Below are positions 28,103 to 36,724 of a stretch of 64,000 nucleotides of DNA, piece after piece. Location of the stretch: assembly GCF_017163705.1 (NCBI RefSeq), contig NZ_JAFIWB010000019.1:43065-107064 (forward strand), in the 5' to 3' direction. How positions within the stretch are numbered: the first letter of the stretch is position 1; each line of letters begins with the position of its first letter. The stretch is from Xanthomonas bonasiae (lineage in GTDB: Bacteria > Pseudomonadota > Gammaproteobacteria > Xanthomonadales > Xanthomonadaceae). Made by a program: the position numbers and the translations under genes. The notes under the pieces were generated by a model. That model searched no databases and was not told where the DNA came from. It saw nothing but the letters and a program-made list of their open reading frames with translations.

Positions 28103-28720
28103 ATGGAACTACTACCCAAGCTTTTTCTGCTGACCGCATCTTTCGCTGCAGCTTGTCCAGCCGCGGCCATAGCCGACGACGACGAGGACGAGGACGAGCA
28201 GGCACGGGTCAACCCCGATAACCAGGCGCGGATCCGCTTTTTTGGGCAGGCCGTGATTGGCCTGGAGTTCTATCGCAACACCATGTGCTACGGCGGTGAT
28301 GCTGAAAGCGAAACGCCCTCCAGCAGCGGCTTCGGCGGTGCCTTCGGCAGCAAGAAGAACATTTCCCTGGGAATGCCGGTCACCCCCAATGTCACCAACC
28401 TCAAACAGCGCAACGGCATCTTGGCCAAGGCGTTTTATCGCGAATACGCCATCACCGCCGGCGAGCCCATCGCCATCCACGCTTCGTATTATGAAACCAC
28501 AGGCTCATCGCCCTACTTTACTTCGCCAAACGGCATTTCGCGCGGCTGCGACGATTTCGGCGTGTCCTTTGTCCCCGAAAAGGGCCAGGACTACGAGGTC
28601 GCCCTGGATCTCTCGCGCCAGTACTGCCATCTCACCATCTCCAGGATTAGCGAAACCAGCGACGGCGTAGCGCTAGCTCCGGTCGAACTCAAAGACGCGC
28701 AGGAATGTAGCGACGAATAG
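28103..28720 (+). CDS. Secreted protein of unknown function
   Basis: 205 residues. Start ATG 28103 has GAGG eight bases upstream and gives a signal peptide (MELLPKLFLLTASFAAACPAA). A weak lipobox-like AAAC is present but lacks Leu. The mature part begins with an acidic DDDEDEDE run and later has single cysteines at CYGG, RGCDDF and QYCHL. The segment FVPEKGQDYEVALD...CHLTI matches FVPQAGQDYEAVLN...CSLDI in the lipoprotein at 31115. The ARIRF...C start also matches TRLRL...C there. The two are therefore members of one family. No known domain is recognised; envelope location is inferred. Position just after the CDI island is not evidence of a toxin-related role. Confidence 0.7.
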   Translation: MELLPKLFLLTASFAAACPAAAIADDDEDEDEQARVNPDNQARIRFFGQAVIGLEFYRNTMCYGGDAESETPSSSGFGGAFGSKKNISLGMPVTPNVTNLKQRNGILAKAFYREYAITAGEPIAIHASYYETTGSSPYFTSPNGISRGCDDFGVSFVPEKGQDYEVALDLSRQYCHLTISRISETSDGVALAPVELKDAQECSDE

Positions 28721-28785
28721 GGCCGCTTTGCTGCCGGGTGTGCCAACCGGCATGTGCGAACGCCGGCATTGGTTTCCGGGAACCA

Positions 28786-29141
28786 GGGTCAGAGTGTACT
28801 TTCCCAACCGAAACTCAGGCGCTTACTCGACCTGCGGATCTGCGCGAATTTTCGCTCAAGCTCAGAATTGCCGTGCATTCGTATGTTTTGATGACCAAGC
28901 ATGTGCACTTGCTACTCACCAGCCAGCAAGCCGGTACGACGTCAGCGCTGATGCATTCGCTAGGTCGCCGCTATGGACGAGACAGCTGCCATCCGTCTCA
29001 AGCCGCGGCGCGACATGCGCTGGGCAACGACCGCTTTCGTACTGCCATTGAGCGTCAACTTAGCCATCATGCAGGCCCGCTGCGGGATAGATCGGTAGCC
29101 GAAGTTAAACTGATGGGAGAGAAAAAGTGCACTCTGACTCC
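28786..29141 (+). mobile_element. Deleted REP-associated tyrosine transposase (RAYT) element with terminal inverted repeats
   Basis: The ends are inverted copies: GGGTCAGAGTGTACTTT (28786-28802) and the reverse complement of GGAGTCAGAGTGCACTTT (29124-29141). Between them a frame encodes VLMTKHVHLLL, the HUH metal motif of IS200-like Y1 transposases, and then ALMHSLGRRYGRD. It then jumps directly to ALGNDRFRTAIERQL, which in intact relatives lies over 100 residues later near the C-terminus. The catalytic Tyr region is missing, so the element cannot encode active enzyme. Ends diverge at one or two positions, consistent with decay. Confidence 0.8.
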
Positions 29142-29195
29142 GTTTCTGCAGAATCGTTACTGGATATCTGCTAATACTCCAGAGAATCCTAAGTC

Positions 29196-29506
29196 ATGAA
29201 AAATAATTGTAATCTAATAGAAAAAATCTAAATTTAATAGTTTCTGAGTTAATCAACCAGCCTGGCGTTGCGGTTCATTTTCCCAATTGCGGGATGTCAT
29301 ATTCGGATCAAATGGATCAAATGATGGGGTGGATTGATGATGCGGGAGAGTACAGTTTGGCTTATGAAAATATAGTGTGTCTATTGGATAAATATCCATT
29401 CAATTTATCAGGTAAGCTGGCGGTAAAGTTGCTTGAGGTCGGGCTTATTTTTGGTTTCAAGACTGAGTTGGAGACAGATAAAGAATTCGATATTCGCTGT
29501 AAATAG
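29196..29506 (+). pseudogene. Frameshifted small immunity-like gene (MafI-like)
   Basis: AT-rich DNA. ATG 29196 opens MKNNCNLIEKI and then hits TAA at 29229. A neighbouring frame resumes with NLIVSELINQPG and runs on through GMSYSDQMDQMMGW to a stop at 29504. One base gained or lost at the A run 29221-29226 would join them into ~103 residues. The C-terminal 70 residues (from ATG 29294) have the look of MafI-type immunity proteins: DDAGEYSLAYENIVCLL then an amphipathic helix KLAVKLLEVGLIFGF. If translation starts at 29294 a truncated 70-residue protein is possible. No cognate toxin fragment remains beside it; it may be an orphan from an older cassette. Confidence 0.55.
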
Positions 29507-29590
29507 GGCGAACTAGATTCTGTCACGTAGAACGTGAGCGGCATGCCTGCGGTCTCTAGGGTATTACGGCCTGAGCAGCCGCGCGATCTA

Positions 29591-30694
29591 CTAGCGTTTC
29601 TGCTCCGCATTCGACGGCCGCGTCGGCAGCAAGCTCAAAGCCAGGCGCAGGTCCGCCGTGCTGCTACCGAGCTGGGTGGCCAGACGGGCGCTGTCGGGAT
29701 CGTAGGCGGCCGTCAACGACAGCAACGGCAATGCATCGCGCGGAGCGTAGGCACTGCCGACCACATGGCCCGCTTCGCCGTTGCGCGAGCGGGCCTTGTC
29801 GAAGGCGACGTCGCTGCCGACGAATTCGGCATGGGTCTTGTCGCCGCGGAGGTAGGGCAGCAGCCATTGCACGCTGCGCGCGAGCGAGGCGCCGTTGCGC
29901 GCCTGCCAGTGATACAGGTCGTCGCCACGCTCGGAGAACGCCAAGGCGAGCGTCACCAGGGGGCGCAGGTCATAGACATGGTAGGACAGCGCATCGCGCT
30001 CGATGAAGTCGATGCTCTGACCGTCCGGTCGCAGGTTGTCGCCGATCTGTTGCTTGAAGCCATCCCTGGCGTAGGCGATCAATGCGTCGTCGTCCAGCGC
30101 GATGCCGATCAGGCCGACGGTCTTCAGGCGATGGCTATGCCAGTTGTTGGTGGCGGTCTTGCGCTTGGGATCGCGCGACGCGATCTCGGCGCGCGCAATG
30201 CGCCGCATCCAGTCGTCGACGTCATCGCGGGTGCCGGTCGGCAGCGATTTCCTGACGATGCGATAGGCAAAGATCGCCGGCTCCAGGCCCGTCTCGTCGA
30301 TGGGTTGGCCGGTAGGCTGGTTCACTGCGGCCCATCGTCCTAGATAGTCGCCGGCTTTCGTCGCATAGCGTTCCTCGCCGGTCAGGGCATAGGCCACGGC
30401 CAGTGCCTGGATCTTGCGCATGTCGCCCAAGCTGGCTTCGGTGCTTGCCTTGACGGGGTCGCCTTTCAGCCGGCCGGCGGTGCTCAGCACGGCGATAGGG
30501 TGCGCGGTATCGTGCAGCGCGGCGTTGGCCAGGCGCAGTTGTGCGGCAGCCGCGTCGTTGCCGGTGCCGAGTTGGCGCCATTGCTGCTCGGTCGGCCAAA
30601 GGCGCTGTATCGCAGCGGCCGGCGCGCATGGCGACAGGACGAGGACGGCTATGGCGAGGCTAGCTCGCAACCCGGCGAAAGACATAGAAGGCAC
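29591..30694 (-). CDS. Alginate-lyase-family (PL5-like) secreted polysaccharide lyase
   Basis: 367 residues with a signal peptide (hydrophobic to SPCAPAAA). The all-alpha toroid pattern of the alginate lyase superfamily is visible: KIQALAVAYALTGEERYATKAGDYL, then TNNWHSHRLKTVGLIGIALDD, which aligns with the NNHxYW catalytic segment of AlgL-type enzymes, then DGQSIDFIERDALSYHVYDLRPL, supplying a candidate catalytic Tyr. The expected NNHxYW is replaced by NNWHSHR, so substrate may not be alginate. Exported to the periplasm or outside. It stands alone on the minus strand, facing the CDI debris. Family is fairly sure; substrate is not. Confidence 0.75.
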   Translation of the reverse strand: MPSMSFAGLRASLAIAVLVLSPCAPAAAIQRLWPTEQQWRQLGTGNDAAAAQLRLANAALHDTAHPIAVLSTAGRLKGDPVKASTEASLGDMRKIQALAVAYALTGEERYATKAGDYLGRWAAVNQPTGQPIDETGLEPAIFAYRIVRKSLPTGTRDDVDDWMRRIARAEIASRDPKRKTATNNWHSHRLKTVGLIGIALDDDALIAYARDGFKQQIGDNLRPDGQSIDFIERDALSYHVYDLRPLVTLALAFSERGDDLYHWQARNGASLARSVQWLLPYLRGDKTHAEFVGSDVAFDKARSRNGEAGHVVGSAYAPRDALPLLSLTAAYDPDSARLATQLGSSTADLRLALSLLPTRPSNAEQKR

Positions 30695-31114
30695 TCCGTG
30701 CGACGGCGGCGACTCACGATTTTGGCGAATCTATGCCCCGCGGCATGAACCGGACATGGCTTCAGGCGCGAGCGTGCGAATGCGGCGCGCGTTGACCACG
30801 TCCGTGTGTGGATGCACCAGGCCGAAGCCGACCATCACCATCGACAGCGGTTGAACATAGCGCGCGAAGATGCGGACGACAGGGTATCGCTAGCCTGCGT
30901 TGTCAGGACTATCCCGACAGTGCGTCGGAGATGCTCGGATGGCGGAGCTGCCTGCAGCGCAAGACAATGCAGCAGCGCCGAATCGCTGTCAGGGGATTTC
31001 GTTTCGTCGCCGATCGCTCGCTTCGCAGCACGGCACACCGCATTCCAGCGATGCGGTCTTCCTGTTCCGCCTGCACAAACATCCCCTATTGAAATTCCAA
31101 GGAAGGATCGATCC
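30695..31114. other. Gene-free stretch between divergent genes
   Basis: 420 bp between the lyase (minus strand) and the lipoprotein at 31115 (plus strand). No credible protein, RNA or repeat was recognised. It presumably carries both promoters. A strong AAGGAAGGA ribosome site at 31099-31107 belongs to the right-hand gene. Confidence 0.5.
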
Positions 31115-31717
31115 ATGGTCGGTAGAAAACTCTCGTGGCTGTGCCTGGTGTCGCTTGCCGCGACGACCGCTTCTTGCGCCATCGTCAAGAACGCCCCGCA
31201 ACTCTTCCTCTACGACGAGCCTACCGACGGCGAGCGCACGCGCCTGCGTCTGCTGGACGCGACCGACAACGCCGTGATCTATCCGGGCACCACCTGCAAT
31301 CGCGGCCATGTACCCGGCTTCGGACGGGTTGCGTTCTCTCCGTTGACTGCGCATCGGAACCTGCAGATGCCGCGCTTGAGCGATACACCGAAGCGCTCGC
31401 TTGAACTCTATGTTCGTTCCGAGCAGCCGGTCGTGCTGTCATTCGACGCCGGCGCGTCGGCGCCTGCCGCACCGTGTCCGCCTGCGCCGCCCGGCTATCG
31501 GATGGTCTGCAATCGCCCGATCGGCCATGGTCCCACCTGTATCGCCGCAGGGACGTTCGTGCCGCAAGCCGGGCAGGACTACGAAGCCGTCCTGAACACC
31601 GCGTCCGGCGGGTGCAGCCTGGATATCTATGCGCTCGTCAAAGACGCCGACGGTCGGATCGATCGGCGTTCGGTGCCCAGTCGTTCGCCCACATGTCCCG
31701 CCGAACAGCAACAATAA
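31115..31717 (+). CDS. Probable lipoprotein, same family as the secreted protein at 28103
   Basis: 200 residues. ATG 31115 follows AAGGAAGGA by seven bases. N-terminus MVGRKLSWLCLVSLAATTASC is a lipoprotein-type signal, with the lipobox TASC slightly off consensus. The mature protein has a Pro-rich insert (APAAPCPPAPPGY) and a C-terminal FVPQAGQDYEAVLN...CSLDI shared with the protein at 28103. Function is unknown. It lies 10 bp ahead of another lipoprotein gene, with the spacer holding that gene's ribosome site, so both are probably cotranscribed. Confidence 0.75.
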   Translation: MVGRKLSWLCLVSLAATTASCAIVKNAPQLFLYDEPTDGERTRLRLLDATDNAVIYPGTTCNRGHVPGFGRVAFSPLTAHRNLQMPRLSDTPKRSLELYVRSEQPVVLSFDAGASAPAAPCPPAPPGYRMVCNRPIGHGPTCIAAGTFVPQAGQDYEAVLNTASGGCSLDIYALVKDADGRIDRRSVPSRSPTCPAEQQQ

Positions 31718-31727
31718 GGAACGTTCC

Positions 31728-32423
31728 GTGTCATTGAAAATATGGATGTATGGGGTCGCTGTCGCCGCCGTGGTGCCTGCGTTGGTCGGTTGCGCCAGTA
31801 CCGGCAAGAAGGCCGCCTTCGTCGAGCCGGTGCAGACCCCATTGACCGTGCTCGCCAGCACCGACTCGAAAACGCGCGGCTTGCGTGTAGTCCGGCGCTC
31901 GCACACCGCCAAGATGACAAGCGTGAAGGTCATGCAGGGCGTGTTCGGCGCCATGAGTGGACAGGTAGTGACGGGATTCAAGAAGGAGGATCTGCTCGGC
32001 GACCCCAACGAGGCCATCGTCGATCCTGCGCTGAGTACGCTGCCGGCTGCGCTGGAAAAGAGCTTGCATGCGTATGCCGCCGCGCATCCGCAGGATCTGC
32101 CGCCAGCGATGTTCAAGGTGAAGGCCGAGGACTGGTTGCTCGTTTACAAGTCGCTGGGAGATGCGGACACGCCGTACGAACTGCGCTTTGCGGTCAGCAT
32201 GCAGGCGCGGCCTGCGGATGTGGGCGGCGTACGTCAGGCGTCGGTGACGCAGCGTTGCAATCCGGGCGTCATTGAGTTGCCAATTGCCGACTGGGAGGCC
32301 GACGACTACGCCAAGGTCAAGCGGCGGGCCGATGAGCTCTCCGAACAATGCGCCGCCGAGTTCGCGCAGAGCTTTCCCGAACTGTTCCACACAGCCGAGA
32401 GCGTGGCGGTAACGCAGCAGTAG
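31728..32423 (+). CDS. Lipoprotein of unknown function
   Basis: 231 residues starting at GTG 31728, with AAGGA seven bases upstream. An internal ATG at 31743 would leave too short a signal n-region. The signal ends in LVGC, a perfect lipobox (Cys22). The mature part holds TRGLRVVRRSHTAKM, VMQGVFGAMSGQVVTGFKKEDLLG and a C-terminal charged helix (DDYAKVKRRADELSEQCAAEF). I do not recognise a domain. Gene order with the preceding lipoprotein suggests a common envelope role. Confidence 0.75.
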   Translation: MSLKIWMYGVAVAAVVPALVGCASTGKKAAFVEPVQTPLTVLASTDSKTRGLRVVRRSHTAKMTSVKVMQGVFGAMSGQVVTGFKKEDLLGDPNEAIVDPALSTLPAALEKSLHAYAAAHPQDLPPAMFKVKAEDWLLVYKSLGDADTPYELRFAVSMQARPADVGGVRQASVTQRCNPGVIELPIADWEADDYAKVKRRADELSEQCAAEFAQSFPELFHTAESVAVTQQ

Positions 32424-32579
32424 CCCTGCTGTCGCTGCATCGACGTTGCCGGCGCCGCACTTGTCGGCAGGGCCGCCATTGCCGGGATGGCGGCTAGCGC
32501 AGACCGGCTCCGTGCGTTGCAGGCGAACCGATCGCGGTTCGGCGCTATGCTGCACGCCATTGCCTGGATGCCGAGCACG

Positions 32580-33230
32580 ATGACCGACACTTCCGTACAC
32601 CCCGTCCTCTCCGCCGTCGAAGCTCGTGCGCTGGGCTGCCTGATCGAAAAAGAGGCCACCACGCCGGATGCGTATCCGCTCACGGTCAACGCGACGGTGG
32701 TGGCGGCCAACCAGAAGACCTCGCGCGAGCCGGTGCTGTCGCTGAGTCCGGGCGATGTGCAGCATGCACTTCGCCAGTTGGAAGGGTACGGGTTGGCGCG
32801 GCAGCAGTTCTCGTCGCGCGCGGTGCGCTATGAGCATCGCTTGGCAGCGGCATTGGATCTGACCCAGCAGCAGGTGATCCTGATCGGGCTGCTGTTGCTG
32901 CGCGGCCCGCAGACGGCAAACGAGCTGCTGGCGCGGTCCGAGCGCATGGCGCGGTTCGCCGATGCCGAGGACGTGCGGCACCAGTTGGAGCGCCTGGCGC
33001 AGCGCCAGTTGGTGGTGCAGTTGCCGCGCGCCAGCGGCCAGCGCGAGGACCGCTACATGCATCTGCTCGGCGGGCCGATCGATGCGGAGGCGTTGGCGGC
33101 ATCGTTCAAGGTGCGCCCGGCCGCGTCCGGCAACGACGAGCTGGAAGCGCGGGTGCAGGCGCTGGAAGCCGAGGTGGCGGAGCTGCGCGAGATCGTCGCC
33201 GCATCGCAGGCGCAGGGCGATACGGCATAG
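32580..33230 (+). CDS. YceH-family (DUF480) protein
   Basis: 216 residues. Conserved family opening [29 protein letters not shown], then [14 protein letters not shown] and a second winged-helix half ([32 protein letters not shown]), ending in a coiled-coil ([20 protein letters not shown]). Two tandem winged helices imply nucleic-acid or protein binding, but the role of the family is not established. Start ATG 32580 is chosen over ATG 32568 because homology begins just after MTD; neither has a strong ribosome site. The 205 bp that follow show no feature. Confidence 0.88.
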   Translation: MTDTSVHPVLSAVEARALGCLIEKEATTPDAYPLTVNATVVAANQKTSREPVLSLSPGDVQHALRQLEGYGLARQQFSSRAVRYEHRLAAALDLTQQQVILIGLLLLRGPQTANELLARSERMARFADAEDVRHQLERLAQRQLVVQLPRASGQREDRYMHLLGGPIDAEALAASFKVRPAASGNDELEARVQALEAEVAELREIVAASQAQGDTA

Positions 33231-33435
33231 CGCCGTTGTTCAGCAGGAGGCTGTCGCGGCCGTGCGCTGGCGCGCGTCGCTAGAGAGTCTTCGGCATCAT
33301 GGCCGTGTCAGCGACTCGCCGAAGGCGATGCCGCGAGTGGTTTCTTCCAGCCGCGCGGCGACGTTGGGCGCTCGGGTCTTGCTGTCTCCATTGCGGCTGG
33401 CGCGTACGATTATCGCGCTGCCGACTGCATCGATC

Positions 33436-33978
33436 TCATTCGATCTCCATCTGCGGAATCAACATCAGCAGATCGGTCACCCCCACCTCCGCGCCGGCCT
33501 GGCTGAGCAGGGTGGTGGCCTGGCCGCGGTGGTGGGTCTGGTGATTGAAGAAATGCAGCAGCACATCGCCGAAGCGCCGGCGATGGGTGTCGCCGCGGGT
33601 GTTGCGGTAGTGCAGCGTGATGTCCAGGTCCGCGGCGCTCACCTGTGCCATCCAGGTGGCGATGGTGGCGTCCAGCGCCTGGCGTTTGGTCAATAGCGCA
33701 GCCAGGGTCGTGGCCTGCGCTGCGTCGAGCGCGGCGGGGGTCGGAGCGGCGGCGATCGCGCTCAATGCCGGGTACTGGGCCGGATGCTGGGCGAAGCGCT
33801 GCAGCCAGATCGTATCGGCCACCACCAGGTGGTTGAGCGTGCCCAGCAGCGAGCCGAAGAAGGCACCGCGCGGCTGCGCGACCGCCTGTTCCGGCAGGGT
33901 CGCCGCGGCCGCATACAGGCGCTCGTTCATCCATCGGTTGTAGCGCGCCAGCAACTGCAGCGCTTCCAGGGCATCCAC
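33436..33978 (-). CDS. DinB-family protein
   Basis: 180 residues, the four-helix bundle DinB/YfiT fold. Metal ligands are visible: His50 in LGTLNHLVVAD, and the pair in HFFNHQTHHRGQ near the C-terminus. Members bind Ni/Zn and often act as thiol-dependent transferases, but the reaction here is unknown. It starts 3 bp after the stop of the GNAT gene on the same strand, so they form an operon. Confidence 0.85.
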   Translation of the reverse strand: MDALEALQLLARYNRWMNERLYAAAATLPEQAVAQPRGAFFGSLLGTLNHLVVADTIWLQRFAQHPAQYPALSAIAAAPTPAALDAAQATTLAALLTKRQALDATIATWMAQVSAADLDITLHYRNTRGDTHRRRFGDVLLHFFNHQTHHRGQATTLLSQAGAEVGVTDLLMLIPQMEIE

Positions 33979-33981
33979 GGT

Positions 33982-34524
33982 TCAAGCTCCCGGTCGTTCG
34001 TTCGAGGCAGACAGGTCGCGTGCGTACAGCTCGACCTCGTGCGCATCCGCGGCGATCCGCATGCGGCCCTGCGCAGCGAAGCCCAGCGCTTCCAGCAGCC
34101 GTGTCGAGCGCGCGTTGTCCGGCGCCACGATCGCGCACAGACGCGGCAGCGCCAGGGTGCCTTGCGCGTACGCCAGGACAGCGCGCGCGGCTTCGCTGGC
34201 ATAGCCGTGGCCTGCGTAAGGCTGCAACAGGGCGTAGCCCAGGTCCGGACAGGGCAGGGTGGGGCGCAGTACCAGGCCGGCCACGCCGAGCCAGGCGCCG
34301 TCGTCGCGGCGTTCCACGGCATACAGGCCAAAGCCGTTCTGGGCGTAGCTGAGCACCGCGCCGTCGGCGAGGTAGCGGCGCGCCTGGGTCTCGTCGCGCA
34401 CGCCGCGGTCGCCGATATGGGCCAGGAAGCCAGGGTCGTTGAGCAACGCCAGCATCGCGGCGGCGTCGCGGTCCGGCTCCAGCAAGCGCAGGCGCAGGCG
34501 CGCGGTTTCGATCACGGTGGACAC
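33982..34524 (-). CDS. GNAT-family N-acetyltransferase (RimJ/RimL type)
   Basis: 180 residues from GTG 34524, which has AAGGA about eight bases upstream and begins directly at the family opening STVIETARLRLRLLEPD. An in-frame ATG at 34584 would add 20 residues with no homology character. The acetyl-CoA binding strand and loop are LGYALLQPYAGHGYASEAARAVL, followed by VAPDNARSTRLLEALGF, as in ribosomal-protein or small-molecule acetyltransferases. Substrate unknown. Upstream partner of dinB in a two-gene unit. Confidence 0.85.
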   Translation of the reverse strand: MSTVIETARLRLRLLEPDRDAAAMLALLNDPGFLAHIGDRGVRDETQARRYLADGAVLSYAQNGFGLYAVERRDDGAWLGVAGLVLRPTLPCPDLGYALLQPYAGHGYASEAARAVLAYAQGTLALPRLCAIVAPDNARSTRLLEALGFAAQGRMRIAADAHEVELYARDLSASNERPGA

Positions 34525-34942
34525 TGCACGTCCTTGCGGGGATGACGATCGCGCAAGCGTGGCGCGGCCTGTGCGGATTGGCAAGCTGCAGGGGTGGGCG
34601 CGGGCATTCGGCGCTTGTACGGTTTGGCCGCGCGAAGGAGCACGTCGTCTGCTGCCCGCTCGTCGGCCCCTATGGCGCGCTGGCAGCGCCGCCGATGCGC
34701 AGGTAGCGGCGAGCGCGGCCTCTCACCGCCGCGCAGGATGGCATCCGGCAGCGCACGTGGCGCACTCAGGCGCGCGTCCCGGACCATGCTGCAATGACAA
34801 GGGAGCCGCCGCCGACGCGGTCGCCGATGCCGCACAGGACCACGGCAACGACCTCCCACCAAGCGCTTACGCGACCTTGCCGACAGATGCAAGCCAACGT
34901 CTAGTTAACAGCTTCACACGGTGTGTCGGTATTCTGGCGCCC
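34525..34942. other. Intergenic region with divergent promoters
   Basis: 418 bp between the GNAT gene and tamA. No gene or repeat recognised. A possible tamA promoter is TTAACA (34905-34910), 19 bases, TATTCT (34930-34935). Its expected start point would fall on or next to the tamA ATG, implying a leaderless message; no ribosome site is seen before that ATG, which agrees. Confidence 0.35.
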
Positions 34943-36724
34943 ATGCGATCCATCCCCCGCCTCGCCCTGCTCTTGTCCTTGCTGTCGCTGGCCGGCCTCG
35001 TCCAGGCGCGCGGCACGATTGAAAAAGTCCAGATACAAGGCCTGGACAAGGACGACGACGCGGCGATGATCGAGAACATCGAAGTCTCGCTGTCGCTGTA
35101 CCAGGCCATCGGCAAGGTCCAGGGCGAATCGCGCCTGGAGTACCTGCTGAGCCAGGCCGAGCGGCAGACCCGGCAGGCGCTGGAGCCGTTCGGCTACTAC
35201 ACCCCGACCATCACCGTCGAGGCGCCGCGCAACGACGACAAGCTGACCGTCACCCTGCACGTGGACAAGGGCGAGCCGGTGCGGGTGCGCAACTTCCATG
35301 TGGGCATCACCGGGCCGGCCGAGGACGACAGCTACCTGGGCGAGGACCTGCAGAAGTTCCATCCCAAGGCCGACGAGGTCTTCGACCACACCACCTACGA
35401 GACCAGCAAGGTCACCATCACCCGGCGCCTGGCCGAGCGCGGCTACTTCGATGCCGACTTCACCCAGCGCCGGGTCGAGGTGACCCGCGCCGACCATGCC
35501 GCCGACATCGACCTGAGCTGGGACAGCGGGCGCCGCTACAACATGGGCGCGATCCGCTTCCATCAGGACTATTTCAACCAGGATCTGTTCGATCCGCTGG
35601 TGTACTGGGACGAAGGCAGCTACTACCACGAGGGCAAGCTCGACCGGCTGCGCGAGTCGCTGGTCAAGCTGGACTATTTCAGCACCGTCGACATCCAGCC
35701 CAAGCCCGAAGAGGCCGACGCCGACGGCAACGTGCCGGTCGATGTGAACCTGACCCGCGCCAAGCGCAGCATCTACACAAGCGGCATCAGCTACGGCAGC
35801 GAGAGCGGCGCCGGCGTGCGCCTGGGCGTGGACCGCCGCTACGTCAACGCGCGCGGGCACAAGCTCAGCACCCAGCTGGACTACGCGCAGAAGCGCAAGA
35901 GCCTGATCACCAGTTACCGGGTGCCGGCGTTCCGCTGGCTCGACGGCTGGTACACCGCCTCGATGCGCGCCTACGACGAGCAGACCGACTACATCGACCT
36001 GCGCAACCTCAAGCTCACCGGCAGCCGCAGCGGCGAGATCAACGAGCACTGGACCGCGATCGCCTCGCTCAATGCGCTGCGCGAGCGCTGGCGCTACGCC
36101 ACCGACGAGGTGTTCGACAACGCGCTGTACCAGTATTCCACGCTGGTCTATCCGCAGATCGAAGCCGACTACGTGGGCGTGGACGACAAAGTGTTTCCGC
36201 GCAAGGGCTTCAGCGGCAACCTCAGCCTGCGTGCAGGCGCCGAAGGGCTGGGCTCGGACGCCAGCTTCACCCAGGCGCACATGCGCCTGAGCTGGTTCCA
36301 GGGACTGGGCGACAACAGCCGCCTGCTCCTGCGCGGCGAAGCCGGCAGCACCTGGACCAACGCGCTGGTGGCGATGCCGCCGAGCCTGCGCTTCTTCGCC
36401 GGTGGCGACAACAGCATTCGTGGCTACGCGTTCCGCGAAGTCGGCCCGCGCACCCCCAAGCCGGACCGCTTCGCGCTCGGCGCCAAGCACGTGCTCACCG
36501 GCAGCGCCGAGTACGAGCACTACTTCAAGGGCGGCCCGTGGGGCGGCGCGGTGTTCGTCGACAGCGGCAGCGCCTTCGACGACACCCCGGACTGGCACAC
36601 CGGCGTCGGTTTCGGCGTGCGCTGGCGTTCGCCGGTGGGACCGGTGCGGGTGGACATCGCGCACGGCTTGAACGATCCGGACTCGCAGTTCCAGCTCTAT
36701 CTCAACATCGGAGCCAACCTGTGA
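34943..36724 (+). CDS. tamA: TamA, outer-membrane subunit of the translocation and assembly module
   Basis: Omp85-family barrel that works with TamB in outer-membrane biogenesis and insertion of some outer-membrane proteins. 593 residues from ATG 34943: signal peptide (to VQARG), three POTRA domains (TIEKVQIQGLDKD; VRVRNFHVGITGP; YNMGAIRFHQDYFN), then a 16-strand barrel with the conserved loop NSIRGYAFREVGPR and a terminal DPDSQFQLYLNIGANL. Longer ATG-less upstream sequence in frame lacks signal character. Its stop overlaps the tamB GTG (GTGA), the standard coupling of this pair. The site has no visible Shine-Dalgarno sequence. Confidence 0.94.
   Translation: MRSIPRLALLLSLLSLAGLVQARGTIEKVQIQGLDKDDDAAMIENIEVSLSLYQAIGKVQGESRLEYLLSQAERQTRQALEPFGYYTPTITVEAPRNDDKLTVTLHVDKGEPVRVRNFHVGITGPAEDDSYLGEDLQKFHPKADEVFDHTTYETSKVTITRRLAERGYFDADFTQRRVEVTRADHAADIDLSWDSGRRYNMGAIRFHQDYFNQDLFDPLVYWDEGSYYHEGKLDRLRESLVKLDYFSTVDIQPKPEEADADGNVPVDVNLTRAKRSIYTSGISYGSESGAGVRLGVDRRYVNARGHKLSTQLDYAQKRKSLITSYRVPAFRWLDGWYTASMRAYDEQTDYIDLRNLKLTGSRSGEINEHWTAIASLNALRERWRYATDEVFDNALYQYSTLVYPQIEADYVGVDDKVFPRKGFSGNLSLRAGAEGLGSDASFTQAHMRLSWFQGLGDNSRLLLRGEAGSTWTNALVAMPPSLRFFAGGDNSIRGYAFREVGPRTPKPDRFALGAKHVLTGSAEYEHYFKGGPWGGAVFVDSGSAFDDTPDWHTGVGFGVRWRSPVGPVRVDIAHGLNDPDSQFQLYLNIGANL

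Noticed and set aside
27577..28221. 214-codon open frame as a real gene
   Set aside because: Only the first 45 residues follow the fha fragment; the rest is the shifted frame, rich in Arg, Ser and Gly, and overlaps the true start of the gene at 28103.
28786..29199. An intact small gene in the RAYT region
   Set aside because: The frame is open, but its parts match two distant segments of a transposase joined by a deletion, and upstream residues have no protein character.
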